Shown: positions 4,790-5,335 of the stretch, in pieces
Layout of the letters: every line of letters begins with the position of its first letter
Numbering within the stretch: position 1 is the first letter of the stretch
Source: Nitrospirota bacterium
GTDB taxonomy: Bacteria; Nitrospinota; Nitrospinia; Nitrospinales; VA-1
Direction: 5' to 3'
DNA length: 5,335 bases
NCBI GenBank assembly: GCA_003235465.1
Contig: QJWD01000345.1
Location: 1-5,335, forward strand
Translations under genes and position numbers: made by a program
The notes under the pieces: generated by a model
Seen by the model: only the letters and a program-made list of their open reading frames with translations
Databases searched by the model: none
Told to the model about the DNA's origin: nothing

Positions 4790-5335
4790 ATGAACAACAA
4801 GGTCAAAAGCTGGGAAGAGCTGGTCAACGACGGCGAGAATTACGGCGGCATGGGCGAGGCCCTGACGCCGGAAGAAAAGATCGTCTTTGAAAACATCAAG
4901 GATAAAAAGATCCTGAAATTGCAGGATCGCTACGCCTTCTCAAAGACCGGCCAGGTATCGGAAACCCACGACATCGAACTCGCCACACTGCTCGCCGGGT
5001 TCAAGCCCCTTGCAAACATCTCCACCCTCATCATCACGCATAACAACCTGGGGCCGGAAGCGCTGAAGATCCTCACCGAATCCTCCATTCTGCCGAAAGT
5101 GGATTACCTGCACCTGGGCTCCAACAAGCTGGGCGACGAAGGCGCGAAAATACTCGCCGCCTCGCCGATGTTCTCCGAAGTCCGGACCTTGAACCTCGAG
5201 TGCAACGGCATCACCGCCGAAGGCGCGAAAGCCCTGGCGGCCTCGCCTCACCTCACCCACGTCACCTCGCTCAGCATGGTGGACAACCGCGTGGGCGACG
5301 AAGGCGCGCTCGCCATCGCCCATTCGAAAACCCTG
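4790..5335 (+). CDS. Second leucine-rich-repeat protein, ribonuclease-inhibitor type (3' partial)
   Basis: An open frame from the ATG at 4790 runs 182 codons to the window end without a stop. Residues 1-76 (MNNKVKSWEELVNDGENYGG, then LTPEEKIVFENIKDKK) form a soluble, charged cap. From Ile77 there are 27-residue LRR units: 77-103, 104-130, 131-157 and a fourth cut at 182. Examples are VDYLHLGSNKLGDEGAKILA and VRTLNLECNGITAEGAKALA. The consensus LxLxxNxLGDEGAxALAxSP is the same as in the minus-strand LRR gene, so the two are paralogues, but the caps differ and the identity is moderate. No signal peptide is seen, so it is probably cytoplasmic. It follows the Sel1 gene by 32 bases; the only Shine-Dalgarno-like bases, AGGA at 4786-4789, abut the ATG, so initiation may be weak or coupled. 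The total length is unknown. A start at the ATG at 4850 is possible but has no better ribosome binding site. Confidence 0.85.
   Translation, partial: MNNKVKSWEELVNDGENYGGMGEALTPEEKIVFENIKDKKILKLQDRYAFSKTGQVSETHDIELATLLAGFKPLANISTLIITHNNLGPEALKILTESSILPKVDYLHLGSNKLGDEGAKILAASPMFSEVRTLNLECNGITAEGAKALAASPHLTHVTSLSMVDNRVGDEGALAIAHSKTL
5018..5335 (+). repeat. Tandem 81-bp LRR units of the second LRR gene (array continues past the window)
   Basis: Three full units (81 bases, 27 residues) and most of a fourth are in phase with the coding frame and have the same unit length as the array at 2787-3380. The opening residues of the units are ISTLIITHNN, VDYLHLGSNK, VRTLNLECNG and VTSLSMVDNR. The array is cut by the window end. 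Confidence 0.8.

Overview
The window is a GC-rich, gene-dense bacterial stretch. It has short intergenic gaps, AGGAGG-type ribosome binding sites and a GTG start. I suspect a deltaproteobacterial or Nitrospinota-like Gram-negative: it has a lipoprotein with a lipobox, a secreted Sel1 protein, and an aroK linked to repeat-rich accessory genes. No marker gene settles the taxonomy, so this is a weak inference. There is no tRNA, rRNA, CRISPR array, insertion sequence or phage gene, and no gene-free stretch longer than about 190 bases.

Layout. (1) Positions 3-948, plus strand: the 3' end of a TehB-like SAM methyltransferase, then a lipoprotein with a C-terminal SHOCT-like domain whose start codon is unclear. 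(2) Positions 955-4104, minus strand: a tight five-gene run that looks like one operon. In transcription order it is shikimate kinase (aroK), a leucine-rich-repeat (LRR) protein made of 27-residue repeats, a short AlkA/Mag1-type DNA glycosylase, a family 3 O-methyltransferase and a DUF4254-like protein. (3) Positions 4105-4289: an AT-rich divergent control region with plausible sigma-70-type promoters facing both ways. (4) Positions 4290-5335, plus strand: a secreted cysteine-rich Sel1-repeat protein, then a second LRR protein of the same 27-residue class, cut by the window end.

How the genes relate. AroK (aromatic amino acid synthesis), the glycosylase (alkylation repair) and the O-methyltransferase are ordinary enzymes with no obvious shared pathway. 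The accessory content stands out: two ribonuclease-inhibitor-type LRR proteins of one repeat family on either side of a divergent promoter, one of them placed between aroK and the glycosylase gene, plus a Sel1-repeat protein. All three are solenoid proteins expected to bind other proteins, but no partner or catalytic domain is visible.

Most worth a second look: the DUF4254-like protein, which has a visible internal duplication and, from memory of Bacteroidetes members, its two halves in swapped order; the paralogous LRR pair; a 21-base identity inside the first LRR gene spaced at exactly four repeat units; the missing first Asp in the shikimate kinase DxD motif; and the start problem of the lipoprotein. 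I see no defence or mobile system that would count as a clearly new system.
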